The position numbers were made by a program, and so were the translations under genes. From positions 184,501-248,500 of the forward strand of contig NZ_CP032311.1 in assembly GCF_004803755.1 (NCBI RefSeq): a stretch of DNA of 64,000 nucleotides. The letters are read 5' to 3'. Below the pieces are notes generated by a model, which worked only from the letters and a program-made list of their open reading frames with translations, was not told the DNA's origin and ran no database searches. Origin of the DNA: Pseudomonas sp. DG56-2. GTDB taxonomy: Bacteria; Pseudomonadota; Gammaproteobacteria; Pseudomonadales; Pseudomonadaceae. Below, piece after piece: positions 43,466 to 51,567 of this stretch (position 1 is its first letter; each line of letters opens with the position of its first letter).

Positions 43466-44350
43466 ATGTTGAGTTCCGAGTTGAAAGCCTTCTACATGGT
43501 CGCCCGCCTGGGCAGCATTACCCTGGCGGCAAAGAAACTCGGGCTCAGCCAACCGACGGTGACGACGCAGATCCGTAACCTGGAAAGCCAGTATTCAGTC
43601 GAGCTTTTTTTTCGCGGCGGCCGGCGCCTGACACTTAGCGATGACGGCGCGCGTCTGCTGCCGATGGTAAAGACACTGTTGCAGCAAGAGGCCGATATCG
43701 AGTTCTTCCTGCGCAACAGTGGCCAAGGCCAGGGCAGCCTGCGGATCGCGGCGACGGCGCCGTACTACATTCTCGATCTGGTGAAGATTTTCCGCGAGCG
43801 TCTGCCACAGGTCGAGGTGTCGGTAGAAATTGGCAACTCCCAGCAAGTGCTGGAACTGCTGGAGGACTACCGGGTTGATCTTGCCGCGTCCTCGCAACTG
43901 CTCGAAGACGCACGACTAGTGCGACGGGTGCTGGGCACTGACCCGCTGGTGGTGGCTGTACACCGTAACCACCCCCTGGCCAGCCGTGAGTCACTGCCGC
44001 TGTCGGCCTTGGCCGGGCACTGTTTGCTGGTACGCGAACAGGGGTCGAGCACACGTAAACTGACCGAGCAGATGCTTGTCGAGGCTGGGATCAAGGTCGG
44101 TTCGATGTTGGAAATAGGCAGTCGCGAGTCGATTCGTGAAGCGGTGTTGCGCAATATCGGCATCAGCATCATTGCCCGTCATGAAGTACCGCATAACCCT
44201 GAGCTGCGGGTGTTGAGCCTGGAGAATGCCCCGGTCATGCATGAGTACCTGTATTGCTTGAAAGAGCGGCGCCAGGCGCGCTTGCCTGCGGCGTTCCTGG
44301 GATTGGCGCAGGAAGCGGTCGGCGCCGGCTTGTCCCGCGACGGGGGATAA
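43466..44350 (+). CDS. LysR regulator of the aminoethylphosphonate module
   Basis: A 294-residue LysR-family regulator. The N-terminal winged helix-turn-helix reads LKAFYMVARLGSITLAAKKLGLSQPTVTTQIRNLE, given here in parts. The effector domain spans about 90-290. Its sequence style, with a T-rich recognition helix and SLRIAATAPYYILDLVK, matches the LysR proteins associated with aminoethylphosphonate catabolism. The start lies 7 bp after the cadA stop, an accidental tight join of two modules. It probably controls the importer and catabolic genes that follow in the same direction after a 144-bp gap. Confidence 0.85.
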   Translation: MLSSELKAFYMVARLGSITLAAKKLGLSQPTVTTQIRNLESQYSVELFFRGGRRLTLSDDGARLLPMVKTLLQQEADIEFFLRNSGQGQGSLRIAATAPYYILDLVKIFRERLPQVEVSVEIGNSQQVLELLEDYRVDLAASSQLLEDARLVRRVLGTDPLVVAVHRNHPLASRESLPLSALAGHCLLVREQGSSTRKLTEQMLVEAGIKVGSMLEIGSRESIREAVLRNIGISIIARHEVPHNPELRVLSLENAPVMHEYLYCLKERRQARLPAAFLGLAQEAVGAGLSRDGG

Positions 44351-44360
44351 CCGCCAGGCT

Positions 44361-44390
44361 GCAATCGCAGGGCAAGCCCGCTGGCGCAAC
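44361..44390. repeat. REP-like element between LysR gene and phosphonate importer
   Basis: AATCGCAGGGCAAGCCCGCT followed by GGCGC, a single REP-type unit (GCGGG-type stem with CAAG loop) in the 144-bp gap. The rest of the gap is AT-rich promoter-like DNA for the ABC importer genes. Confidence 0.5.
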
Positions 44391-44494
44391 ACCAAAATTT
44401 GCCTATATCACTATCACCATCTTTTGCTTAGCCGCCACAGAACCTTCGCATTGCGCCCCTAGCATGGCCCTCATTCGTTCAATGAGGTCTTGCC

Positions 44495-45559
44495 ATGAAC
44501 ACTCCAGTCGCAACCCCAGGCGCACAAATGAAAGTGCGCGGCATCCACAAGCGCTTTGGTGCCTTCACCGCCCTGCAGGATGTTTCGCTCGACATCGCCG
44601 CCGGCGAGTTGGTGTGTCTGTTGGGCCCTTCCGGTTGTGGCAAGACCACGTTGCTGCGGTGCATCGCAGGCCTGGAGCGACAGGATCGCGGCACGTTGTA
44701 TATCGGCGATCGTGATATCTCCGAATTGCCGCCGCAGGCTCGCGACTACGGCATTCTGTTTCAGTCCTATGCGTTGTTCCCGAATCTCACCGTCGAAGCC
44801 AACATTGCCTACGGCCTGGCAGGCAGCGGGCGCGAGGAAGTGCGTCAGCGTGTAAACCAGATGCTTGAGCTGGTGGGCTTGGCCGGCAGTGAAAAGAAAT
44901 ACCCGGGTCAGCTTTCCGGCGGTCAGCAGCAGCGGGTGGCCCTGGCTCGCGCCTTGGCCCCGGCGCCCTCGTTGCTGCTGCTCGATGAACCCATGTCGGC
45001 CCTCGATGCGCGGGTGCGCGAGCATCTGTGTACCGAGCTGCGCCAGCTGCAACGCCAGCTGGGCATCACCACCCTGATGGTGACCCACAATCAGGACGAG
45101 GCCATGCTCATGGCCGACCGTATCGCCGTGATGAACAACGGGCAGGTCGAGCAGTATGCGACGCCTCAGGAAATCTACGACAAGCCGGCTACCCCGTTCG
45201 TGGCTGAGTTCGTGGGGCAGGGCAACTGGTTGCCGTTCCAGCGTCAAAGCGCCAGTCATGCTCAGGTCGGTGCCCTGAACATGCGTCTGGCCGAGGGTGC
45301 CAGCCAGGCGTACAGCGGACGCTTGTTCTGCCGTCCGGAAGCCATCAGCGTCAACCCGCCGGTGCATGAAGAAAACCTGTTTCCGGCGCGGGTACGTGAA
45401 ATCACTTTTCTGGGTAATCGCTGCCGGATGAGTTTCGAGCTCAACGCGTTGCCCGGTCATGCATTGCTCGCTGAAGTCGCGCCTGAGTCGATGCCGCGCC
45501 TGGGCTCGCAGGATATCTGGGTAGCGTTGCCGCCGCGCAGCCTGCAGGTGTTTGCCTGA
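44495..45559 (+). CDS. phnT: Putative 2-aminoethylphosphonate ABC importer ATPase (PhnT type)
   Basis: A 354-residue ATPase of the polyamine/iron/phosphonate class (PhnT2-like). Walker A is [18 protein letters not shown], the signature is [16 protein letters not shown], Walker B is LLLLDEPMSALDA, and the switch is VTHNQDEAM. A C-terminal TOBE-type region follows (FCRPEAISVNPPV). The next gene starts after the single base following its stop, so they are cotranslated. With PhnU and PhnS-type genes it should import 2-aminoethylphosphonate or a derivative; the exact ligand is inferred from the cluster. Confidence 0.88.
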   Translation: MNTPVATPGAQMKVRGIHKRFGAFTALQDVSLDIAAGELVCLLGPSGCGKTTLLRCIAGLERQDRGTLYIGDRDISELPPQARDYGILFQSYALFPNLTVEANIAYGLAGSGREEVRQRVNQMLELVGLAGSEKKYPGQLSGGQQQRVALARALAPAPSLLLLDEPMSALDARVREHLCTELRQLQRQLGITTLMVTHNQDEAMLMADRIAVMNNGQVEQYATPQEIYDKPATPFVAEFVGQGNWLPFQRQSASHAQVGALNMRLAEGASQAYSGRLFCRPEAISVNPPVHEENLFPARVREITFLGNRCRMSFELNALPGHALLAEVAPESMPRLGSQDIWVALPPRSLQVFA

Positions 45560-45560
45560 G

Positions 45561-47285
45561 ATGGCCGCGCCAATGGCCATGCCGGTCGCGCAGGCGAAGG
45601 CAGCACAGCGCTCCGGCGCATCCCTGGGTGATCGACTGTTTGTAGTGGGCGGCAAATGGCTGTTGCTGCTTCTGCTGAGCATTGCGGTGTTGATGCCGCT
45701 GCTGGCGATCTTCTGGCGCGGCTTCAGCGGTGATGCCGGGCAGGGTGGCGGGCTGGTCGCTGCACGTGAGCTGTTTGCCAGTGCCAACTTTCACTGGCTG
45801 CTGGGCAATAGCCTGAAAGTGTCGGTGAGCGTCGCGGCCATCGTCGTACCCTTGGCTTATCTGTTTGCCTATGCCCTGCAGCGCACGCTGATTCCTGGCA
45901 AGCGCATCTGGCGCGGCATCTCCTTGCTACCTTTACTCGCGCCCTCCATGCTGCCGGCCATTGCCCTTGTGTACCTGTTCGGCAACCAGGGCCTGTTGCG
46001 CGGGCTGCTCAGCGACAACATCTACGGTTTCTGGGGCATCGTCCTGGGTGAAGCCATCTACACCTTTCCGCACGCCTTGATGATCTTGCTGTCGGCATTG
46101 TCGCTAGCCGATGCCCGTCTGTTCGATGCTGCTTCAAGCATGGGGGCGGGGCCGTGGCGCGCCTTCCACAGCATCACCTGGCCCGCCACGCGCCAGGCTG
46201 TGTTCGCCGCTTTCTGTCTGGTGTTCACCCTGACTATCACCGACTTTGGCGTGCCGGTCGTCGTCGGCGGTGACTACCAGGTACTGGCTCTGGAAGCCTA
46301 CAAGGCCGTGGTCGGCCAGCAGCAATTCGGTCGCGGTGCGTTGATTGGCATGGTCCTGTTGGTACCGGCCCTGCTCAGCTTTGGCGTCGATGCCTGGTTG
46401 CGCCGTCGTCAGGGCGATTCGATGAGTGGCCGTGCCCAAGTGTTTGTGCCGCAGCCGTCGCGTCGACGTGATGCCTGGTTCCTGGCGGTGGTGGTAGTGG
46501 TCTGCGCCGTGCTTTTGCTGGTGGTGGGCATGGCGGTGTACTCGTCGCTGGTCACCTTCTGGCCGTACAACATGACCTTGTCGCTCAAACACTATCAGTT
46601 CGATGAAACCGCAGGTGGAGGATGGCTGGCGTACCGCAACAGCCTGACCATGGCACTGGCCACAGCATTGATCGGCAGTGCGGTGATTTTCACTGGCGCC
46701 TACCTGATGGAGAAAACCAAGGGCCAACGCGCGCTGAATCTGGTGCTGCGCTTGCTCAGCTTTATTCCGATGGCGGTGCCGGGTTTGGTTCTGGGCCTGG
46801 GCTATGTGTTTTTCTTCAACCTGGCCAGCAACCCCCTGCATGTGTTCTACGGCAGCATGGCGCTGCTGGTGGTGTGCACTATTGCTCACTATTTGACCAC
46901 TGCACAGATGACCGCGACCACTGCGTTGCGCCAGCTCGACGGCGAGTTCGAAGCCGCTGCGCTGTCACTCAAGGCGCCGCTGTACCGGCACTTTCTGCGG
47001 GTGACGGTACCGATCTGTCTGCCGGCACTGCTGGATATCGTTCGCTATCTGTTTGTCTCGGGGATGACCACCGTGTCGGCGGCGATCTTCCTCTACAGCC
47101 CGGACACCATTCTCGCCGCCGTCGCCGTGTTGAACATGGACGATGCCGGCAATGTTGGCGGCGCCGCCGCTATGTCGACCCTGATCCTGCTCACCAGCGC
47201 CACCGTATCACTGCTGCTGGCCTGGGCTTCGCGTGGCCTGCTGCAACGTTCACAAGCCTGGCGCCAGCGTGCCCCAGGTAATTGA
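45561..47285 (+). CDS. phnU: Fused double permease of the aminoethylphosphonate ABC importer
   Basis: A 574-residue inner-membrane protein that is two ABC permease units joined in one chain (about 12 hydrophobic spans). Each half has an EAA-like loop: ADARLFDAASSMGAGPWRAFHSI in the first and LDGEFEAAALSLKAPLYRHFL in the second. This fused form is typical of the PhnU2-type permease of putative aminoethylphosphonate importers and of related iron transporters, so it needs no second permease gene. Start: the ATG 1 bp after the PhnT stop. Confidence 0.88.
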   Translation: MAAPMAMPVAQAKAAQRSGASLGDRLFVVGGKWLLLLLLSIAVLMPLLAIFWRGFSGDAGQGGGLVAARELFASANFHWLLGNSLKVSVSVAAIVVPLAYLFAYALQRTLIPGKRIWRGISLLPLLAPSMLPAIALVYLFGNQGLLRGLLSDNIYGFWGIVLGEAIYTFPHALMILLSALSLADARLFDAASSMGAGPWRAFHSITWPATRQAVFAAFCLVFTLTITDFGVPVVVGGDYQVLALEAYKAVVGQQQFGRGALIGMVLLVPALLSFGVDAWLRRRQGDSMSGRAQVFVPQPSRRRDAWFLAVVVVVCAVLLLVVGMAVYSSLVTFWPYNMTLSLKHYQFDETAGGGWLAYRNSLTMALATALIGSAVIFTGAYLMEKTKGQRALNLVLRLLSFIPMAVPGLVLGLGYVFFFNLASNPLHVFYGSMALLVVCTIAHYLTTAQMTATTALRQLDGEFEAAALSLKAPLYRHFLRVTVPICLPALLDIVRYLFVSGMTTVSAAIFLYSPDTILAAVAVLNMDDAGNVGGAAAMSTLILLTSATVSLLLAWASRGLLQRSQAWRQRAPGN

Positions 47286-47326
47286 TTGCCCTACCCAACC
47301 CTCGTACCGTTCAAAGGAACCGCATC

Positions 47327-48352
47327 ATGTTCAAGCCACTTGCTCTTGCCGCTGCCGTCCTCACTGCGTTCAGCCTGCAGGCGACTGCTGCCGAGACTCA
47401 GCTGACGGTCTACACCGCACTCGAAGCTGAACAACTGAAGAGCTACAAGCAGGCCTTCGAAAAAGCCAACCCGGATATCGAGATCAAGTGGGTACGTGAT
47501 TCAACCGGCATCATCACCGCCAAGTTGCTGGCTGAAAAAGACCGTCCACAGGCAGACGCAGTGTGGGGATTGGCCGCTTCCAGCCTGGCGATCCTCGATC
47601 AACAAGGCATGCTGCAAAGCTACGCACCCAAGGATCTGGACAAGATCGGCGGCAACTACCGCGACGCTGCCAACCCACCGGCCTGGGTTGGCATGGATGT
47701 CTGGGCGGCGACTATCTGCTTCAACACCATCGAAGCCGAAAAGCAGGGCCTGACCAAGCCGGTGAGCTGGCAGGACCTGACCAAGCCCGAGTACAAGGGC
47801 AAGATCGTGATGCCTAACCCGGCGTCTTCCGGCACTGGTTTCCTGGATGTCAGCGCCTGGCTGCAGACCTTCGGTGAAGCGCAAGGCTGGGCTTACATGG
47901 ACGGCCTGCACCAGAACATCGGCCAGTATGTTCACTCCGGATCCAAGCCATGCAAGTTGGCTGCGGCAGGTGAATTCCCGATCGGTATTTCGTTCGAGTA
48001 CCCGGCTGTACAGCTCAAGCGTCAGGGCGCACCGCTGGACATCGTGCTGCCGAAGGAAGGCCTGGGCTGGGAAATCGAAGCGACTGCCGTACTCAAGGGC
48101 AGCAAGCATGAAGACGCCGCCAAGCGCCTGGCCGACTTCTCGGCAAGCCCTGCGGCCATGGAACTGTACAAGGAAAACTTTGCCGTACTCGCCCAGCCGG
48201 GGATCGCCAAGCCACAGACCGAACTGCCCGCTGACTACGAACAGCGTTTGATCAAGAACGACTTTGCCTGGGCTTCGAAAAACCGTGACGCCATCCTGGC
48301 GGAATGGCGCAAGCGCTATGACGGCAAGTCGGAGAAGGTTGCGCAGCAGTAA
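47327..48352 (+). CDS. phnS: Putative 2-aminoethylphosphonate periplasmic binding protein (PhnS type)
   Basis: A 341-residue type-2 periplasmic binding protein (PhnS2 / FbpA-like). The signal peptide ends SLQATAA-ET. Typical segments are LTVYTALEAEQLKSYKQAFEKANPDIEIKWVRDSTGIITAKLLAEKD (seen in parts), DVWAATICFNT, and VMPNPASSGTGFLDVSAWLQ. Start: ATG before FKPLALA. The ligand is taken as 2-aminoethylphosphonate or a derivative from the gene neighbourhood; iron-type homologues share the fold, but the catabolic genes downstream argue for phosphonate. Confidence 0.88.
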   Translation: MFKPLALAAAVLTAFSLQATAAETQLTVYTALEAEQLKSYKQAFEKANPDIEIKWVRDSTGIITAKLLAEKDRPQADAVWGLAASSLAILDQQGMLQSYAPKDLDKIGGNYRDAANPPAWVGMDVWAATICFNTIEAEKQGLTKPVSWQDLTKPEYKGKIVMPNPASSGTGFLDVSAWLQTFGEAQGWAYMDGLHQNIGQYVHSGSKPCKLAAAGEFPIGISFEYPAVQLKRQGAPLDIVLPKEGLGWEIEATAVLKGSKHEDAAKRLADFSASPAAMELYKENFAVLAQPGIAKPQTELPADYEQRLIKNDFAWASKNRDAILAEWRKRYDGKSEKVAQQ

Positions 48353-48358
48353 TACCTT

Positions 48359-48423
48359 ATCGCGGGACAGGCCCATCCTTTGGGGTGAAAGCAAACCTGT
48401 TGGGGTGGGCTTGGCCGGCGATC
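48359..48423. repeat. Inverted REP-like pair between phnS-type and FAD oxidase genes
   Basis: The unit ATCGCGGGACAGGCCCATCC and an oppositely oriented unit GGGGTGGGCTTGGCCGGCGAT (shown in pieces) are separated by about 20 bp and lie inside a probable operon. They may stabilise the transport transcript upstream. Confidence 0.5.
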
Positions 48424-48438
48424 CTCAAGGAGATAGCA

Positions 48439-49566
48439 ATGACCGATCTACTGATTGTCGGCGCCGGCATACTCGGCCTGTCCCACGCCTATGCTGCCGC
48501 GCGCCGCGGTCTCAAGGTCACGGTTTTCGAGCGCACCGCCACGCCTTTGGGCGCCTCGGTGCGTAACTTCGGCCAGGCGCTGGTAACGGGCCAACCTCCG
48601 GGTGAAATGCTCGAGTTGGCCAAAGCCAGTCGCGGTCTCTGGAAACACTGGTCGCGTCACGCCGGTTTTGAAGTAAGGAGCAATGGTTCGCTGCTGTTTG
48701 CGCGCACGGCGCTTGAACAAGAATTGCTGGAAGCCTTCTGCGCCGAGCGCGCGGTGGATCAGGGTTATCAGGTCGAGTTGTTGTCGGGCGCGGCCCTCAA
48801 CGATCTGTACGACGGTCGCTTTCGTCATCACCGTGCAGCCTTGCGCGGGTTGGAAGATCAGCAGTTGTACTCCCGCGAAGCGATTCCCGCGCTGATCCGC
48901 TTCCTGGCGCACGAGCTGGGAGTGACATTCCACTTCTCCACCCTAGTGCGCGATATCCAGCCTGGAAAGGTGTCGACCACTGCCGGGGAGTTCAGCGCCG
49001 CTCAAATCGTGGTGTGTTCCGGGCACGACTACCAGACCTTGCTGGCTGAACCCATTGCCAAATTGCAACCGCAGATCTGTCGGTTGCAGATGCTGCGAGC
49101 CCGCCCACGTTTCAGTCTCGACCTGCAGCATGCCTTGCTCACTGGACTGAGCTGTGTGCACTACGGTGCCTTTGCCGATCTGCCCCAGGCCCCGGCGCTG
49201 AAGGCACAATTGCAGGCCGATAGCCCGCACCTGATGGAGCACGGTATTCACTTGCTGATCAGCCCCACACCCCATGGTGAGCTGATCATTGGTGACTCGC
49301 ATGCCTACGGCAGCGATGCCTCGCCGTTCAATGCAGAGCAAATCGATGATTGGATGATCGAACTGGCAGAGCACACCCTCGGTGGTCGTATCGAAGTGGT
49401 CGAACGCTGGCAGGGCGTCTATGGTTCTGGCGGGCCGGGACCATTTTCGTTGCTGCAGGTGGCGCCAGGGGTCAATGCCGCGCTTATGCACAGCGGTGTC
49501 GGCATGAGCGTTGGGCCGGCGTTGGCCGAGCGACATATCGCTCGGCTGTTCAACGAAACCGTTTGA
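48439..49566 (+). CDS. FAD-dependent oxidoreductase of phosphonate clusters (DAO fold, PbfD/TIGR03364-like)
   Basis: A 375-residue flavoenzyme of the D-amino-acid oxidase / glycine oxidase fold. The FAD motif GAGILGLSHAYAAARRG is at about 8-24. RNFGQALVTGQPPG and the C-terminal VYGSGGPGPFSLLQVAPGVNAALMHSGVGMSVGPALAE are typical. This family is repeatedly found beside PhnZ-like proteins and aminophosphonate importers. Related enzymes (PbfC/PbfD) have been reported to oxidise N-methylated aminoethylphosphonate to phosphonoacetaldehyde and amine. Here an amine-oxidising step on the imported compound is the best guess. The gene precedes the HD oxygenase by 10 bp. Confidence 0.82.
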   Translation: MTDLLIVGAGILGLSHAYAAARRGLKVTVFERTATPLGASVRNFGQALVTGQPPGEMLELAKASRGLWKHWSRHAGFEVRSNGSLLFARTALEQELLEAFCAERAVDQGYQVELLSGAALNDLYDGRFRHHRAALRGLEDQQLYSREAIPALIRFLAHELGVTFHFSTLVRDIQPGKVSTTAGEFSAAQIVVCSGHDYQTLLAEPIAKLQPQICRLQMLRARPRFSLDLQHALLTGLSCVHYGAFADLPQAPALKAQLQADSPHLMEHGIHLLISPTPHGELIIGDSHAYGSDASPFNAEQIDDWMIELAEHTLGGRIEVVERWQGVYGSGGPGPFSLLQVAPGVNAALMHSGVGMSVGPALAERHIARLFNETV

Positions 49567-49576
49567 GGGGATGACG

Positions 49577-50131
49577 ATGAGAACAGCCGAACAGGTTGTC
49601 AGCCAGATTTTCGCCCTGTATCAGCAGCATGGCGATGAGGACTACATCGGCGAGCCGGTGTCGCAGTTGGAGCACATGTCCCAGGCCGCTCAATTGGCGC
49701 TGGACGAGGGATTTGATGATGAAGTGGTGCTGGCAGCGTTCTTCCACGACATCGGTCATATCTGCGGTGGTGCCGAGGGCAATATGGGCGGCTATGGCGT
49801 GGTCAGCCATGAACAGGTGGGCGCCAATTACCTGCGCAACTGTGGGTTCAGCGAGCGCCTGACGAAGCTGGTGCAATACCACGTTGAAGCCAAGCGCTAC
49901 CTTACATTGCGCAAGCCGGGCTACTACCAGCGATTGAGTGAGGCCAGCCGCCGTACCCTGGAGTATCAGGGTGGGGTAATGAGCGAGGCCGAGGCGGATG
50001 CATTCGAGCGTGACCCGTTGTGCAAGGTAAGCCTGCGCATGCGCGAGTGGGATGAGTTGGCCAAGGAGATGCATGTGCCAGTGATTGACTTGAATATGCT
50101 CAAGTCCAAGGCATTGGCGCTGTTGCATTGA
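49577..50131 (+). CDS. phnZ: PhnZ-like HD-domain di-iron phosphonate oxygenase
   Basis: A 184-residue HD-domain protein very similar in plan to PhnZ, which oxidatively cleaves the C-P bond of (R)-1-hydroxy-2-aminoethylphosphonate to glycine and phosphate. Residues corresponding to PhnZ iron ligands and pocket are present: Tyr23 and Glu26 in DYIGE, His33 in QLEHM, His57-Asp58 in FFHDIGH, His78 in SHEQVG, His102 and Lys106 in QYHVEAKRY, SEASRRTLEYQGG, and Asp159 in REWDE. Start: the second ATG (49577), which has GAGGGG at normal distance. No PhnY*-type hydroxylase is present in the cluster. Confidence 0.9.
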   Translation: MRTAEQVVSQIFALYQQHGDEDYIGEPVSQLEHMSQAAQLALDEGFDDEVVLAAFFHDIGHICGGAEGNMGGYGVVSHEQVGANYLRNCGFSERLTKLVQYHVEAKRYLTLRKPGYYQRLSEASRRTLEYQGGVMSEAEADAFERDPLCKVSLRMREWDELAKEMHVPVIDLNMLKSKALALLH

Positions 50132-50134
50132 TAC

Positions 50135-50190
50135 ATCGTGGGGCAAGCTTGATGACCACTATCCCAGTGGCAGCTGGCTTGCTCCGCGAT
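50135..50190. repeat. Inverted REP-like pair after the phnZ-like gene
   Basis: ATCGTGGGGCAAGCTT and the inverted CAGCTGGCTTGCTCCGCGAT lie 20 bp apart in the 65-bp gap between the phnZ-like gene and the convergent GTPase gene. Confidence 0.6.
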
Positions 50191-50196
50191 AGGGTC

Positions 50197-51567
50197 CTAA
50201 AGCTCTTGGACCAAGCTGTCGATCTGCTCCTGGCGCTCAGGCTGATTGATTCGCGCCCCTGGATTCAATGACGACCATTGTGGATGCGCTCGCGCTTTGC
50301 TCAAGGCCTCCGGCAACTTGCCCTCACGCCAGCTCTGCTCTTGTGGTGTGCTCAACTTGATCCTTTCCATCGCGGCATGACCGCGGCTATCCAGGGCTTG
50401 GATCAGTTGGTGCTGGCGCAACGCCAACAAGCGCAGAACACTGTCATCGACCGTCAATTCGCGCTGTCCCTTAAGCTTACCCAGCAAGCGTGAGCCGTAG
50501 CTACGCGCAGTCTGTAAAGCGCCACCGGCAATGGCACCGGCCAGCGCTGCGGCGCCCAAGGTCAAACCGCCTACCAGCAGATCGACGCCGGCACCGGCAG
50601 CAGCCCCTGCGGCCACGCCACTGCCCAGGCGCACGCCCAGAAGTTTGAGGGTCTCGGGGTTGAACAGGTCATCGCCCCAGCGTCCGTCGAGCAGCGGCAA
50701 ATCGCTGGCGCTGGCATCGTCCTTGCGAAAGGCATACAGCTTGAGCAAGGCCTCGACGCAACGTTGTTCACGTTGGCGAACATCCTTGCGCAACGCCTCG
50801 ATCGCCACGCCTTGCGCGCCAGGTTCGGCCACCACGCTACGGCGGCACGCGGCACAATCTATCAACAGTTCGGCAATCAGGCGTTTGGCGCTGTGCTGAC
50901 GGGCCAGGCGCTGGGCGTGCTGATCGTCGATCAGGCGTTGCAGCGCGGGGCGAGATTTCTCCAGCATCAGTGCCAGGCTTTCATAAAGCCGCCGCTCGCC
51001 ATCTTCCGGTGGCGCGACGCTGTCGAAACGCACCAGCGCATGCAAACCAAGCCGAGCCAGTGCTTCACGCCAGGCGGGCTCGCGATGGTCGCTACTGGCG
51101 ACAAAATTGAGCACCGGCAGTAGCGGTTTGCCGCAGCTGGCAAGCACTTCCAACTCGTCGCGGTACTTGGCCAACACCGGTTCACGTGCATCGATTACAT
51201 ACAGGCCGGCATCACTGGCGAGCAGTTGGCGTACCACCTTGGCTTCTTGCTCAAAGCGTTGGCGCGCTTCACTGCCCTGAAGAAAGCGTTCCAGCCGCGC
51301 CGGGCCGTCCAGGCGCTCGCCAGGACGCTCCAGGCGTTCGAGGTAGTCGAGCAGGGCGATAGCGTCTTCCAGCCCTGGGGTGTCGTAAAGCTCCAGTAAC
51401 GGTTCGCCGCCCACCGATAGTCGCGCACCTTCCACATGGCGAGTAGTGCTGGGCCGATGGGATACTTCGCCAAAGCCGACATCACGGGTGAGGGTACGCA
51501 ACAACGACGTCTTGCCGACGTTGGTGTGGCCAACCACGGCCAGTTTCAGCGGCTTAGTCATGGCCAT
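50197..51567 (-). CDS. GTPase with C-terminal DUF3482 domain
   Basis: A 456-residue TRAFAC-class GTPase. G1 is VVGHTNVGKTSLLRTL (about residues 10-25), G3 is LYDTPGLED, and the usual G4 NKxD is replaced by LNFVASSD-like sequence. The C-terminal DUF3482 half holds a glycine/alanine-rich hydrophobic segment (GVRLGSGVAAGAAAGAGVDLL, given in part). That segment may insert into or lie on the membrane. It is translated right after the DUF2868 gene, whose 3' end overlaps its start by 14 bp. The pair is widespread in pseudomonads, but its role is unknown. Confidence 0.85.
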   Translation of the reverse strand: MAMTKPLKLAVVGHTNVGKTSLLRTLTRDVGFGEVSHRPSTTRHVEGARLSVGGEPLLELYDTPGLEDAIALLDYLERLERPGERLDGPARLERFLQGSEARQRFEQEAKVVRQLLASDAGLYVIDAREPVLAKYRDELEVLASCGKPLLPVLNFVASSDHREPAWREALARLGLHALVRFDSVAPPEDGERRLYESLALMLEKSRPALQRLIDDQHAQRLARQHSAKRLIAELLIDCAACRRSVVAEPGAQGVAIEALRKDVRQREQRCVEALLKLYAFRKDDASASDLPLLDGRWGDDLFNPETLKLLGVRLGSGVAAGAAAGAGVDLLVGGLTLGAAALAGAIAGGALQTARSYGSRLLGKLKGQRELTVDDSVLRLLALRQHQLIQALDSRGHAAMERIKLSTPQEQSWREGKLPEALSKARAHPQWSSLNPGARINQPERQEQIDSLVQEL

